Source: Takakia lepidozioides | Taxonomy: Eukaryota > Streptophyta > Takakiopsida > Takakiales > Takakiaceae | DNA: 64,000 bases | Assembly (NCBI GenBank): GCA_030704615.1 | Contig: CM060731.1 | Location: forward strand, 84,050,756 to 84,114,755 | Direction: 5' to 3' | The notes under the pieces: model-generated | Seen by the model: the letters and a program-made list of their open reading frames with translations, nothing else | The model's database searches: none | What the model was told of the DNA's origin: nothing | In this document: one piece after another, positions 36,713 to 47,410 of the stretch | Layout: each line of letters opens with the position of its first letter | Numbering within the stretch: position 1 is the stretch's first letter | Translations under genes and position numbers: made by a program

Positions 36713-37400
36713 ACGGGCACCACTAGTCCAGTGAGCAAATTCTACTACAATTTTTCTACTACAATTTTTACTGCATAATTTACCACAAAGCATGGACATC
36801 TTTCTGATTTCTTTCTAGTTTCTTTCTGAATTCTTTTGAGCGCACATGTCGAACAAACAGATTTCCGAGTGCACACATGAACACAGACACAATTCAATGG
36901 ACACAGTTCAATGCAAACTTGCTCGGAGTTTGTATTGATGGAATTGCGTGAGAACACACAATGAATGCTGAATTGTTCAATCGTGAAAGAATTATCTACA
37001 AGTAAAATGTAAACTACGATCTACACAACTTCGATGAAGGACCATCACTTCGATGGACTGTTCTCGTCCTGAGCAGGAATTTTTCCCGGACGGAAGATGG
37101 GGCAAGTAGGAGAAATCGATTAGCATGTTGGGTTGCATTTGATAAGTTGCGGCCCTATCTTTCTGGCCTTACACTCACCGGTGGACAAAAAGCTGAATAT
37201 AAGAAATGCGTGGAGAAATTCGGACGCGCTTTCATCAAGGTTGGGGGGAGGGTCCAGTTACACACTATATTGTGAGTATCTACAACATCCCTTGATATTG
37301 ATTGGAATGCTTATAGTAAAATTTTGCATTTCAATTATAGTACTTATAGATGACAATGCTAATTGTTCAAGTTAATTGGAATGCTAATTGTTTAAGTTGA
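36713..37400. other. Intergenic, no gene seen
   Basis: No conserved coding segment was recognised on either strand. The last 150 bp are AT-rich and precede a possible splice acceptor at about 37408. Confidence 0.3.
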
Positions 37401-37410
37401 TAATTTGCAG

Positions 37411-37674
37411 CATGTATTGGTCAAGCACCCCCCGTGGTTTGTTGAAAAGTATGGAAGCCTATCTGTCTGGCCATGTCAAGGAATGGAGAACTCGCATCAC
37501 GCGGCAAAAGCGGCATATCAGCGTCATATTCAACATGCTGGAACAAAATGCAAGAAAAGTCCTGTGGTACAGACCTATCAACACTGGTTTAGGATCATTC
37601 AACATAGGTTCAGAAACAACAGCCTTGAATTGAATGTTGCCATTGATAGCCTTAGAGGTGAGGAGGCAATTTAG
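37411..37674 (+). pseudogene. Coding fragment, possibly transposon-derived
   Basis: A frame opens right after TTTGCAG (acceptor-like) with HVLVKHPPWFVEKYG, then SVWPCQGMENSHHAAKAAYQ, TYQHWFRIIQHRF and a stop. The density of Trp, His and Gln looks like real protein-coding sequence. I cannot place it in a named family. It may be one exon of a domesticated or decayed transposon gene. No companion exon was found. Confidence 0.3.
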
Positions 37675-38270
37675 GCCCGACGTGCAGCATCCTTAAACTC
37701 AAAGCGCAGCAGCACACAGCGCTTTGTGGCGATCAAGATGCACTCGGGTTGGCAGTAGGTGGGTACCAAACTCTGAAGAGCCGATTGAGGAATCACCGGA
37801 GGAGCCAATTCCGGATTCCCAGGTATGAGGTTCAAAGTTTGAACGTAGTCACCACTTCATGCATTGTAAACAACACTCGCTACTTTCCTATGGTTGTTTT
37901 GCTTGTGTTGTTTTGCTTGTTTTGTTTTGTTTTGTTTTTCTTTTTTTCTTTTTTTGAGTGGTTCCACGAGGGTTGATAACTCTGCCCTTGCTGTGGCTGT
38001 AGGTGCCAGCATCATACGTTGCGAGCTGACAAAACTGCGATGGAACCAAGCCCAGGTCCTGCAGGTGAGGGATGCACATCTTCAGCATCTGCCTTACTCC
38101 TCGGCATCTTACATGTAAACCCAAGCTACCTACAGACCTAAGACCTGCAACATTAGTACCTCATCAACAACTGAACATCATAGCCTACAAGCAGCTCCCT
38201 CATGTTGTCATGTTGCCAGAAGACCTAGTGCAACTTGCGTCCCTATCTTATCTCTAAACTGCGATGGAAC
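37675..38270. other. Intergenic with T-rich tract
   Basis: It contains a T/G-rich run near 37895-37955 (TTTTGTTTTGTTTTG type). No gene recognised. Confidence 0.3.
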
Positions 38271-38550
38271 CCTTTGGTGTGGAGGCAAGCCACAGCCACA
38301 GAATTAATTCCTTTCTGATGAGTAAGGCCTGCAGGAATTGGGCGTTAGCAAATGAGCAGGGTAGACAGGGCAGACTCAGACTGAGTCTGCCCTAGCAGAC
38401 TGACAAAAGATAGGGCAGACTCAGACTGAAAGCAAAGAAACATGATAATACTCTTGCTGTAGATGTTTCAGTACAAAATGGCTGAAGGATACAAAGTAAA
38501 CTAGAAAAAAGAATTAATTCTGTGGCTGTGGCTTGCCTCCACACCAAAGG
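38271..38550. mobile_element. MITE-like element with perfect 40-bp inverted repeats
   Basis: Positions 38271-38310 are the exact reverse complement of 38511-38550 (outer ends CCTTTGGTGTGGAGGCAAGC and its complement). The interior includes a near-perfect palindrome AGGGCAGACTCAGACTGAG.. at about 38367-38393. The phrase GAGCAGGGTAGACAGGGCAG occurs inside (about 38355) and again just outside (about 38561), suggesting nesting or a duplicated flank. There is no coding capacity. Confidence 0.75.
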
Positions 38551-38800
38551 AGTTAGCAAATGAGCAGGGTAGACAGGGCAGACTCAGACTGAAAGCAAAG
38601 AAATTGCTCAACTAGTTGTCTATCACCATCTCCATCAGACCATAGTCTGAGATCTGCCCTGTCTACAAAAGGTCAAGAATGGTGAAAAGAAGGAGGTTAC
38701 TCGCTAGGGCAGACTCAGACTCGCTTTGACTTCTCAGCAGATTGATTATTGAGGGCGGGCGGAGGCGAACGCGGGGAGATCTCAGTAGATTGGTTTCAGG

Positions 38801-40151
38801 TCATACTACTGGCGGGATTTCTTTGATCGATACAGTCAGGGCGCCTTGAAGAGTGCAGTCTGTTGACACCAGTCTGTTGATGGAGGTGAAGAGTGCAGCT
38901 TGTTGACAATGGATATAGTTGTTCAATGGGCGGTAATCCCCACAAAACCTCTTGGATCCATCCATTTTGGGAGGCAAAGTGACAGGGCAAGAGTACTCAG
39001 ATTTACTCTCTCTCATCTTACCTTGCAAGACAAGAGCCTTGATCTGCGTCTGCACCTCCCCTTCTTCCCATTCCGACAGTCTGTTGGGCTGGCTCCTGCA
39101 TGGAGGAAATCCCTGGGTATCTATGATATGCTCCACCATTGAGCAAAATCCCAAGTCTGCCTTGTTGAGAGCAAAGCAATCTTGGTACTTCCTCAACACT
39201 TGTTCCAGCTCAAGTAGCTGATCCTTTGGCAGCTTAGGGTTGATATTTATCCGAGCACGAAGGCTGGCCAAGCGCACCTCTTCAGCGTGTCTGGCCTCAT
39301 CATCAGGTGGTTCTTGTTTCAGACTGAAGACATGAGCAGCCACTTTCACCCTCTCTTCAGCAGCTGTAATCATATTCCAGTCATGAAAATCAGATCCTCA
39401 ATCTTAGCATTATTGTTCCCCAATTCTTTGGAGTAGGCCTCATGGAGGATAGAAGAGGTCATGCTCTTGTTGGTCTCTTGTTGAATCAACTCTGACAGTC
39501 CCTGGTCATGTAGCAACTCTTCTCCCTCCTTAATTTCCTCAATGCTTCTCTCCACAGCTTCCATGCAGACTTTCAAACCCTCATCTACTTCATCTGCAGA
39601 CTCCTCACCACTAGCTGAAGAGCTGTTGGGAGAACTGGGCATTTGCTGCTCCTCCATCATTTCACAATCAATGTTCTCCTCGAGAAGGTTAGTGGCAGGT
39701 TTCATAGTCATATGTGCTCAGGCACAGCTTCCTCAATGGTAACATTGCTGCCCCGTTTCTCATCAACATGATCCACTTGGTTGATGGTATGCAAAGGGAA
39801 ATGAGCCACTATTTTTCCTGGCCCATACCTCACACCCAAGGTCTCATTTTCAGTATCAACAACAGCCCCAAATTTCTTCAAAAAGTCCAATCCCAAGAGC
39901 ATGTTGTAAGTGTCAGTATCCACCACCATGAAGGACAAACGGTTGGTAAGCTCCCCCACCGTCACTTTTAAATCTTCCAAACGCCCCGTGGCCGTTTCTA
40001 CAGATCCAGAAGCCACTCTGTAAGTGACATCTTTATCACTAACCATGGAACCCATCAAACCCAGGTCCCTGACTGTACTGGCAGACATCACTGACAACAT
40101 TGCACCAGTATCAACCTGCCCAAGAACTTGATATTCCCCAATTGTAATCAT
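38801..40151 (-). pseudogene. Ty3/gypsy protease and 5' reverse-transcriptase segment
   Basis: Minus-strand retroelement pieces in order: an aspartic protease (about 40151-39708) with VDTGAMLSVM and LLGLDFLKKFG; an acidic linker (about 39711-39370) in another frame; and the start of a reverse transcriptase (about 39373-38801) with CFALNKADLG, VLQGKMRESKSEYSCPV and KRFCGDYRPLN. The RT ends right after YRPLNNYI, so palm, RNase H and integrase are missing. The gag pieces lie upstream at 41683-41291 (-) and, inverted, at 40646-41060 (+). Confidence 0.8.
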
Positions 40152-40645
40152 GGCATGAAGAGCCCTGACTCTGCCAGTGTATGATTAAGAAATGTTGCAT
40201 GAGGATAAAGTGGCTTGCTCTGCACTTGGCTGCCAATTTGACAGCATGAATTTGATTTTTGGCCAGGGAAGCTACTAATTAATCCCTCTGCTGTCCCATG
40301 GCCCGCTCAACAACTTTGACTAAATCCTTCAATTTTCCCAATTCCCCTGGTACAGACATGATCAAATCCATCGGAGAGAGAGAGAAATTCTTCCTTTGTA
40401 GAAATGGTTCAAAATCTTTGACTTGGGACTGCTATCTGAAGCCCTAGGGATCCTTGGTGTTTGCACTGCGGCCCCTGATCTCCCTGACTCAGTACTGGTT
40501 TGTTCACCTGGAACGCCCGAAACTGATAGCAGAAGGTAATGGTAATGGGGTTCAATTTCTTGGAAGTCTAACCTCATTGATGTCTTGCTCCCTCATCAAC
40601 TTGGAGCAGTGCAAGAGGTTTGTCGGGGGCTTGTGACCAGAGATA

Positions 40646-41060
40646 ATGAGGGCCATGCTTGGAAGGGGGTTTGCTGATGTTGACGAGGCCCTGGAAACAG
40701 CAATTGAAATTGAAAGAGGACTGGGAAAATTGGGTGAAACCCCTTTGGAACCACTGGAAGGAGAAGAGATTGATGATATAGTGTACTTGAGCCATTTGGA
40801 CAAGAGTCTGGATAGTCTTACAAACACCTTGCAGAAATATTTTGACAAGGGTCCAGCATATGGGGAGTCGTCAGGCAGCAGGACACCACCGAGAGGGGTA
40901 CGCACCTACAACACTTGCAATCAGGAGGGACACATTGCAGCCAACTGTCTTGCGGGGAGAGCACCACCGACTTGTGGAAAATGCCACCGAGTGAGCCACC
41001 GAACAGAGATGTGTGGGGTAAGATGTTCATTTTGCAAGATGTTGGGGACTGGAATCCTGG
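40646..41060 (+). pseudogene. Ty3/gypsy gag zinc-knuckle segment, inverted relative to the rest
   Basis: Plus-strand frame with a gag C-terminal helical part followed by zinc-knuckle-like CNQEGHIAANC and CGKCHRVSHRTEMC, then CSFCK. In an intact element this lies between the gag N-terminus and protease, on the same strand. Here both neighbours are on the minus strand, so this ~0.7-1.1-kb block has been inverted in place or comes from an oppositely inserted copy. It is cut by the CT microsatellite. Confidence 0.7.
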
Positions 41061-41083
41061 ACCGGCAAGCTAGATTATTCATT

Positions 41084-41087
<4 letters not shown>

Positions 41088-41163
<76 letters not shown>
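41088..41163. repeat. (CT)n microsatellite, ~76 bp
   Basis: Uninterrupted CT dinucleotides on the plus strand, just 3' of the inverted gag block. Confidence 0.98.
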
Positions 41164-41166
<3 letters not shown>

Positions 41167-41290
41167 CCCGAATTCACATTGAGATTGTGTGTAGCCGCAA
41201 GTTTGAGACAACCAGTGCTGGGACTCCTGCAACCCATTTCGTAGAAGTGTTTTGTGATGATGAAGAGACAATGCCTCCCTTGAGAAACAG

Positions 41291-41683
41291 TCAGCTCAGC
41301 TTGTCAAAATAAGCCTGCACCCTCTGCTTGTGCTCTTGCTTGATTGCATCAAGCCTCATTTTTATCTCTGCCATGTCTACTACACCGAACTTGGCAGTAA
41401 TCGCGGCCTGAAAATCTGGCCAGTTATCAGATCGAGGATTTTGTTTGCAGAACCACTCATCCGCCTTCGAACGCAGATTCAACCGCGCGACCTTAAACAT
41501 CTTGTCCTCACTTAGGTCTTGCACATCTCCCGACATTTGGATTCGATCAATCCAGTCATTGACGCCCTCATTCTCTCTACCAAAGAATGGAGCGTCAATG
41601 CCTGCTGGACTCGTCATTCTATCCAAAAACAAAATAAAGAGAGAGAGAAGACTCGAGCCAAAGCCGGCGTAACTAAGAGCCAC
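41291..41683 (-). pseudogene. Ty3/gypsy gag N-terminal segment
   Basis: The frame contains FFGRENEGVNDWIDRIQ, KADEWFCKQNPRSDNWPDFQ and FGVVDMAEIKMRLDAIKQ, the pattern of a retrotransposon gag domain. It ends at a stop after FDKLS, where the rearranged block begins. It is the 5' end of the element whose protease and RT lie at 40151-38801. Confidence 0.75.
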
Positions 41684-42535
41684 TTCGCCTCACGGCTACT
41701 GCCTCCTCTCGGGGGTGGGCCCTCTAAGAAACAGGTGTCCATACCAGAGGTCTAAGGGAGCACGGTACCGCAACGTACCTAGGATACCCTAGGTACCCAG
41801 GAGGTCAGATGAAAGTTAGATTCGAGTTTTCGTTTGTTGGTAACAATGGCTGTGAGGGAGGGGAGGGCTGTGAGGTGTATTGCTTTGAAGCATTTATGAA
41901 TGGAGGGAATAGGGAGTTTAAAGTTCATGTGTAGTGCATCGATACTGGTGTTATGAATGCCTAGGGGTGCACTCTTCATAAAAAGACCATATCATGCGCG
42001 AGCATCAGCCAATAAACAATACCCCTGTATATAGCTTAATTCATGAATTTATCATATGTATACATATTTTTAAAAATTTGTTAAAACCCCTACAGTATTT
42101 ATATATAAAAAATACAATTAATGAATAACTACACCCTGCTGTATGTATTCATGTGTTCATTCAGTGAATATAATAAACCCTTTATTTATGTATAATTTTT
42201 AATACAAAATTATGAACAATTTATAGATCAGATTTCAAAAAAATTCAAAATAACTGGTGTGACAATTAAAAATTAATATAAAATTTATTTTCCATTGATA
42301 GAATTGTTAAAAACAGGCTGAAATGTGTTGAGGAAGGTGCCTTCATTAGCAGTGCCTTGTTCTATCAATTGTGCTGTTGCCGTTGCTGTTGCCACTTAAA
42401 CCAAAACAAGAAGAAATTAAAACAAAAAAAACGGGGCTGATTTGTGTGCAGCAACTGCTGCTGCTCCTCCTCTCTCCCTCCCCCGTCTTCCTTGGCCTAA
42501 GTAGGGGGAGAGAGAGGCAAACAAAAGGAAAAAAA
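41684..42535. other. AT-rich intergenic DNA
   Basis: 41990-42330 is strongly AT-rich with repeated ATTTATATAT-type words. No gene. A ~60-bp segment at about 42337-42400 resembles 61145-61205. Confidence 0.4.
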
Positions 42536-42539
42536 AACA

Positions 42540-42965
42540 ATAATAATAATATTAGATCTCGTTGCTCCCACATTTGACATACATGCTTACGTGGGTACTG
42601 TTCAGAATGACACCTGATATGACCCTTGACAACATCGAACTCTTTGCTTTTTTTTAGGGCTGCTTGCATGGTTGTTCATGCATTATAAACACAAACGAAC
42701 ATAATCTGGTCCAACTTCAACCCTTCCCGCATCATTTGCTCATAGGTCTCTATGCCAAACCCTTCATCCCGCACCCCTCCTGTGCATATCTTGCATTCAT
42801 CACGTTCCACAATACCACATCTCGTTCAGCCACTACATCTAGTTAAACCACCTTACTGCACATGCTTTTAAATTACATGTCCACCAAGGTAGGGTTCAGA
42901 ATGACATCTGATACAATTCCAGCTCTTAGGACGTCACCATGGACTTCTTTGCCCTTTTCGAAAAT
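42540..42965 (-). pseudogene. PPR-repeat protein fragments
   Basis: In minus-strand frames that shift, pentatricopeptide-type words appear: KGKEVHGDVLRAGIVSDVIL at about 42961-42890, an intermediate piece with an EQMM-type loop, and VILNSTHVSMYVKCGS near 42600-42560. These match the helix pattern of plant PPR proteins and closely resemble the fragments at 60033-60540. No intact gene. Confidence 0.6.
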
Positions 42966-43017
42966 GTATCAGGAGAGAAAGAACTCTCTCTTTCTCTCTC
43001 TCTCTCTCCCCCTTAAG

Positions 43018-43205
43018 CTCCCGACGCGATGAAGTCGAGGTCAGATCGTGGGGTCAGCTGCAACGTATGACTAATACCAGATATCCTAAGTTAATCGACT
43101 TTATATCTTGGAAGCAGGACTGCCATGTCAAACATGCTAAGTCATGGAGGAAGAGGGTAGAAGAGATTTTCAAGGATCTGAATCTAAGTCCACAAGTCTG
43201 TAAGG
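43018..43205 (+). pseudogene. LINE reverse-transcriptase C-terminal fragment
   Basis: The plus frame reads SRRDEVEVRSWGQLQRM, TRYPKLIDFISWKQD and KSWRKRVEEIFKDLNLSPQV, closely matching the C-terminal end of the LINE at 45125-46414 but on the opposite strand. It is a 5'-truncated copy. Confidence 0.65.
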
Positions 43206-43210
43206 CCTAA

Positions 43211-43642
43211 TATCCACCCGACGAGCTAACTTACAGAATTCAATATTCAGTGGCTGCCTTCATACAACATAATCCAAACTTCTTCCCTTGTAATTACTAT
43301 GACCTCCCAATAAGGACTTTCTGATGATTTGGACCGTCTTGACTGTTCATTTGAAAACGTCTGATAGATTTCTCTAAATCCCTGCACAATGTTTAGAACA
43401 TATGGCGCATTGATCAATCGCAGGAAAAATCCCATGGTTTGAAGTTGGTGAACAGAGGTGTTGGGCCCCCTCCACAACAGCCCAAAAACAACCCTTAGCA
43501 GCCCAAAAATTGTAATGATGGAGCTTATGGGATGACAAGGGACTGCGGAAAAGTGAAAGGAAATAAACCAGACAGCCCCCTCCACAACCATGTGACAGAA
43601 CCATAGAAAGACAACCCCCTCCACAAGCAACCCACAAAACCA
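43211..43642. other. 3' flank of the methylase-like copy B
   Basis: It contains repeated CCCCCTCCACAAC words (about 43467, 43577, 43615). No gene recognised and no palindrome array, unlike the equivalent flank of copy A. Confidence 0.4.
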
Positions 43643-44947
43643 TTATGCCAATGGAAACAAGGAAACAAACCAATGGCGGAAGACCCTACACTTAGGCCCT
43701 TCTCCTATACTTTCATGTTCGGAAGACCTCCTAATGGACACCGAAGCAAGCCGGGTAGCATAAGTAGGAAGGATGTAGTCCCTTTCTGGACTAGGCATGA
43801 AATCCCCCCTGGCAAAAAAAAGCACGTTCCTCCTGCCTATGAACTCCGGTGTAGACGTCCCTCCTGCAGTACTTGGCATCCTATAGTAAGAACAAATCCA
43901 CTTCAAGAATGTCAATACCAGCAGAAGCAGAAAGGGTTTTCAATGAAATAAGAGAGCGAAGGGAGGTGCCTCACGAAATCTGGAGGCAACTTACAATGCG
44001 ACCACTCACTCGTAAACCGGGGGCTCCTCGGCCTCGATCCCAACTTGTTCCTCCCCCTGCTCCTTCTCGGATTTTTCCTCATCCTCCGAGGGTGCCTCTT
44101 CCTCTTTGGGCAGACGTTCAGCCGCTGCAAGTTCCGAGTTGTGGAGGGCAGTATCTGGTTCGAAGGCGAACACATGCCTGTCGGACAACGTCCGTGCCCA
44201 CATTGAAGCACATGAGGAACAAAATGGGCGGTTAATAGCTTGCGGCATGCAATTGCAATCGGGCCAGGGGACAAACTGAGCACGTGAAGGCTTACCCGTG
44301 CCACATGTGAGGTCAAGAATCCGCCCTTGGACATCCGAGCACGTCTCCATGAGGGTTTGGATGAAAGTAGGGCTCCGGGTCCGGCTGTACCGCCACGGTT
44401 TGCCTGTCTTTGTGTCCTTCGGCATACTGGAGTGGGGCACATAGTTGTAGAGGACATCGTAGGTAACAGGGTCCACAGCGGCATCAACAAGACGACCGTC
44501 GTTGCGGAATTTGAACGTAGACCCTCTCTTCACAAAGCAATATGCCTCAAACACCAATGTCTGCACATCCAACAAAAGAAGGATCAACTCCGGGATCTAG
44601 TTTAGATACACCACAATATGAGGTGAATGCAATAGATTGATAACTTACACTTTGGCCCTCTGTTCGCAACCCCTGTGTATTGATGCAGAACCATTTTCTG
44701 AGGAGGACCGGGGTGACACTTTTCGGTGTCCATCTTGCCACCGCATTCTCTGTGGTCTTCCTCTTGTGGCAAGGACAACCACACATCCACCGTCATCCAG
44801 GAGCATCCCCGCCAGCCCAAACCCGGCTTTCCAGTAGTCCTCAGTAAACCTGTTCCAGTTGGGCCACACCATCCAGGCCCTCCAGCAGCTCCCCATCTGG
44901 AATGTCGAGAAGAATCATATCGCAAGCTCTCTCTACCAATCCAATCC

Positions 44948-44983
44948 CGCCCCCCCCCCCCCACCCGCCCCCCCCCCCCCGAG
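44948..44983. repeat. Homopolymeric C tract within the methylase-like pseudogene
   Basis: Two runs of 13-15 C are broken by ACCCG. On the minus strand this is poly-G in the coding region just before the DIPD motif. Length is likely unreliable in the assembly. Confidence 0.8.
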
Positions 44984-45124
44984 TGCTCTGCAATCCGTGC
45001 TCACAGCGGTGGAAGAATTCCATCATGGCTTCAAAACCAGGGATGTCTTTAGGCTCTGTACCGGCTTGGATGACCTCCCCCATGTCACAGACTGGAAACA
45101 AGTTCAGGAAGTTTTAGCCTAACT

Positions 45125-46414
45125 TCATTTTTCATCAGACAATCTCATGGCAACAGACATGGCTGAGGACACTACAGCCTCTAAGTCAGATTTATCCAGC
45201 AGGGTCAAGACTTGCGGATCCAGGTCCAGGTCCTTGAGGATCTCTTCTACTCTCTTCTGCCAGGACTTAGCCTGTTTGACAGGGCGGTCCTGTTTCCAAT
45301 ATATAGAGTCGATTAACTTAGGATATCTAGTGTTGGACATATGTTGCAGCTGACCCCACCATCTGACCTTGAATTCATCTCGTCGGGAGCTTAAGGACGG
45401 AATGTCAAACTCACCCCAAACAGCCACATTGGCTGTTTTGGAGCATGCTGACATACACTCCTTAAGCACCCCCACTTGAATTCTCCTCCAATTGTAATTG
45501 GGATGCACATATCCGGAAAGTTGTTCAAACTGGCAAGGGCAAAGCTCTAGGGCTCACTAAAGATCACTTCCTCCCTCTCCTCTGTCGTTGAATGCTACCA
45601 CTGCACATTTGCTGACATTAGCCTCTAGCCCCCAAAGATCAAAGTATCTCTTCGCGCAATCAATCAACTCCTGGAGATTGGTTGGAGTCTCCCCTATGCC
45701 TGCGAAGTTGACTGATGAAAACATTGAAGAGCAGAGGGGAGAGAGTACATCCTTGAGCTACACCTTGGTCTATGTCAAAGAAGTTGGACTTCTGTCCGTT
45801 AACAGTGACACAGTTTTTGGTGTGAGCATACATCACATCTTTCCCTTGATCCCACAAGACCAGAGGCGGAACCATAGGCCATCTCTCCACACTGTGTCAT
45901 AAGCCTTTTTGACATCCAGGAAAAAGACATAAGTGGGTTTCCCTTCTTTTTTCCTTCCCTGGATAATCTGGCTTAGAGTGAAGATATGATCCACACAGCC
46001 CCTGTTTCGCCAAAAACCAGCTTGGCCTTCGTGGAAACAACCTCTAGACTCCAGATCAACCTCGAGACGAGTACTTATAACTCTGCAGAATGTCTTGCCA
46101 ACAGCATAGAGGAGAGTGATGCCACGGTAGTTCCCCGGTTCTTCTCTGTCACCCCTTCTTGTATAGATTGACAATGACCCCTGTCGCCAGCAAAAGGGGA
46201 TCATTTCAGTCTTCCAGATAAGGTTAAAGAGGAGAACTAGGGCCTCTATCATGGGATCGCCACCGTGCTTGATAAGCTCGTTGACAATACCATCAGGTCC
46301 ACCAGCTTTATATCCATTTAAGTGTTCAATTGCTTCCACAATCTCAGAAGAACTAATGGGAGCATTATAAGCCATTGAAATATACTCCAGTTCATCAGGG
46401 CTGTTTTGAATCAT
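45125..46414 (-). mobile_element. 5'-truncated LINE (non-LTR) reverse transcriptase inserted in copy B
   Basis: Minus-strand pieces of a LINE RT: SSSEIVEAIEHLNGYKAGGP and GIVNELIKHGG (start of the RT domain), NYRGITLLYAVGKTFCRVIS, FLDVKKAYDTVWRDGLW (motif A with the catalytic Asp), then, after a frameshift, GVAQGCTLSPLLFNVFI, and a C-terminal piece with RYPKLIDSIYWKQD. The catalytic YADD-type segment is not seen between 45508 and 45660. The element lies inside the methylase-like copy B, so it arrived later. Confidence 0.8.
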
Positions 46415-46654
46415 AGGAACAATTTACTTCTTATATATATATAGGTTGTGCACAACTAGGTTGATTTAGTGAGGGATGATTTAGTGAAGACTAGGGTAGC
46501 CTATGTCGTGGGCCCAAGTGTCCAGTGTCATCTAAGCCCAAGTGTAAGATCTTCTAGGGTAGCCTGTGCCATTGGCCCATTTAGCATTAAACGGCGCCGC
46601 GCTCCAAAAGGGAGAACTTGCAGTACCTGCATTCATGAAAAACACAGAATGAGG

Positions 46655-47410
46655 TCCCTGAACTGGAAATTCGGCACCATTTTCCCAGGTTGGGGCGGAA
46701 CTGACTGGGCCTAGAACTGGGAAAATGGCACCGAATTTCGGTTTTCGGTGCCAGCCACCCTAGGGACTTAGCCATTTTGGGAGCCCTGAACTGGAAATTC
46801 GGCGCCATTTTCCCAGGTCCGGGCCGAAAATGGCTAAGTCCCTGAACTGACTGGCCCTAGAATTGGAAAAATGGCGCCGAATTTTGGTTTTCAGTGACAG
46901 CCACCCTAGGGACTTAGCCATTTTGGGAGCCTTGAACTGGAAATTCGGCGCCATTTTCCCAGGTCCGGGCCGAAAATGGCTAAGTCCCTGAACTGACTGG
47001 CCCTGGAATTGGAAAAATGGCGCCGAATTTCGGTTTTCGGTGCCAGCCACCCTAGGGACTCAGCCATTTTGGGAGCCCTGAACTGGAAATTCGGCGCCAT
47101 TTTCCCAGGTCCGGCCCGAAAATGGCTAAGTCCCTGAACTGACTGGCCCTGGAATTGGAAAAATGGCGCCGAATTTCGGTTTTCGGTGCCAGCCACCCTA
47201 GGGACTTAGCCATTTTGGAGCCCTGAACTGGAAATTCGGCGCCATTTTCCCAGGTCCGGCCCGAAAATGGCTAAGTCCCAGAACTGACTGGGCCTTGAAA
47301 TGGAAAAATGGCGCCGAATTTCGGTTTTCGGTGCCTGCCACTCTAGGGACTTAGCCATTTTGGGTGCCCTGGACTGGAAATTCGGCACCATTTTTCCAAG
47401 GATCAATTTT
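46655..47410. repeat. 146-bp tandem repeat with GGCGCC-core half-palindromes, ~5 copies
   Basis: The unit includes GGAAATTCGGCGCCATTTTC, AAAATGGCGCCGAATTTCGG, CCACCCTAGGGACTTAGCC and AAAATGGCTAAGTCC. Marker words recur every ~146 bp (for example CCACCCTAGGGACT at about 46756, 46901, 47047 and 47193). Each unit holds the core in both orientations. Frames on both strands (about 95 codons) are artefacts of the repeat. The array lies inside methylase-like copy B beside the LINE. Confidence 0.9.

Noticed and set aside
41060-41271. Frames running through the CT microsatellite (Ser-Leu or Arg-Glu repeats)
   Set aside because: Pure low-complexity translation.
46760-47196. Overlapping ~96-codon minus frames in the 146-bp array
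   Set aside because: Identical frames recur at 146-bp offsets with the repeat, so they are repeat translations, not genes.
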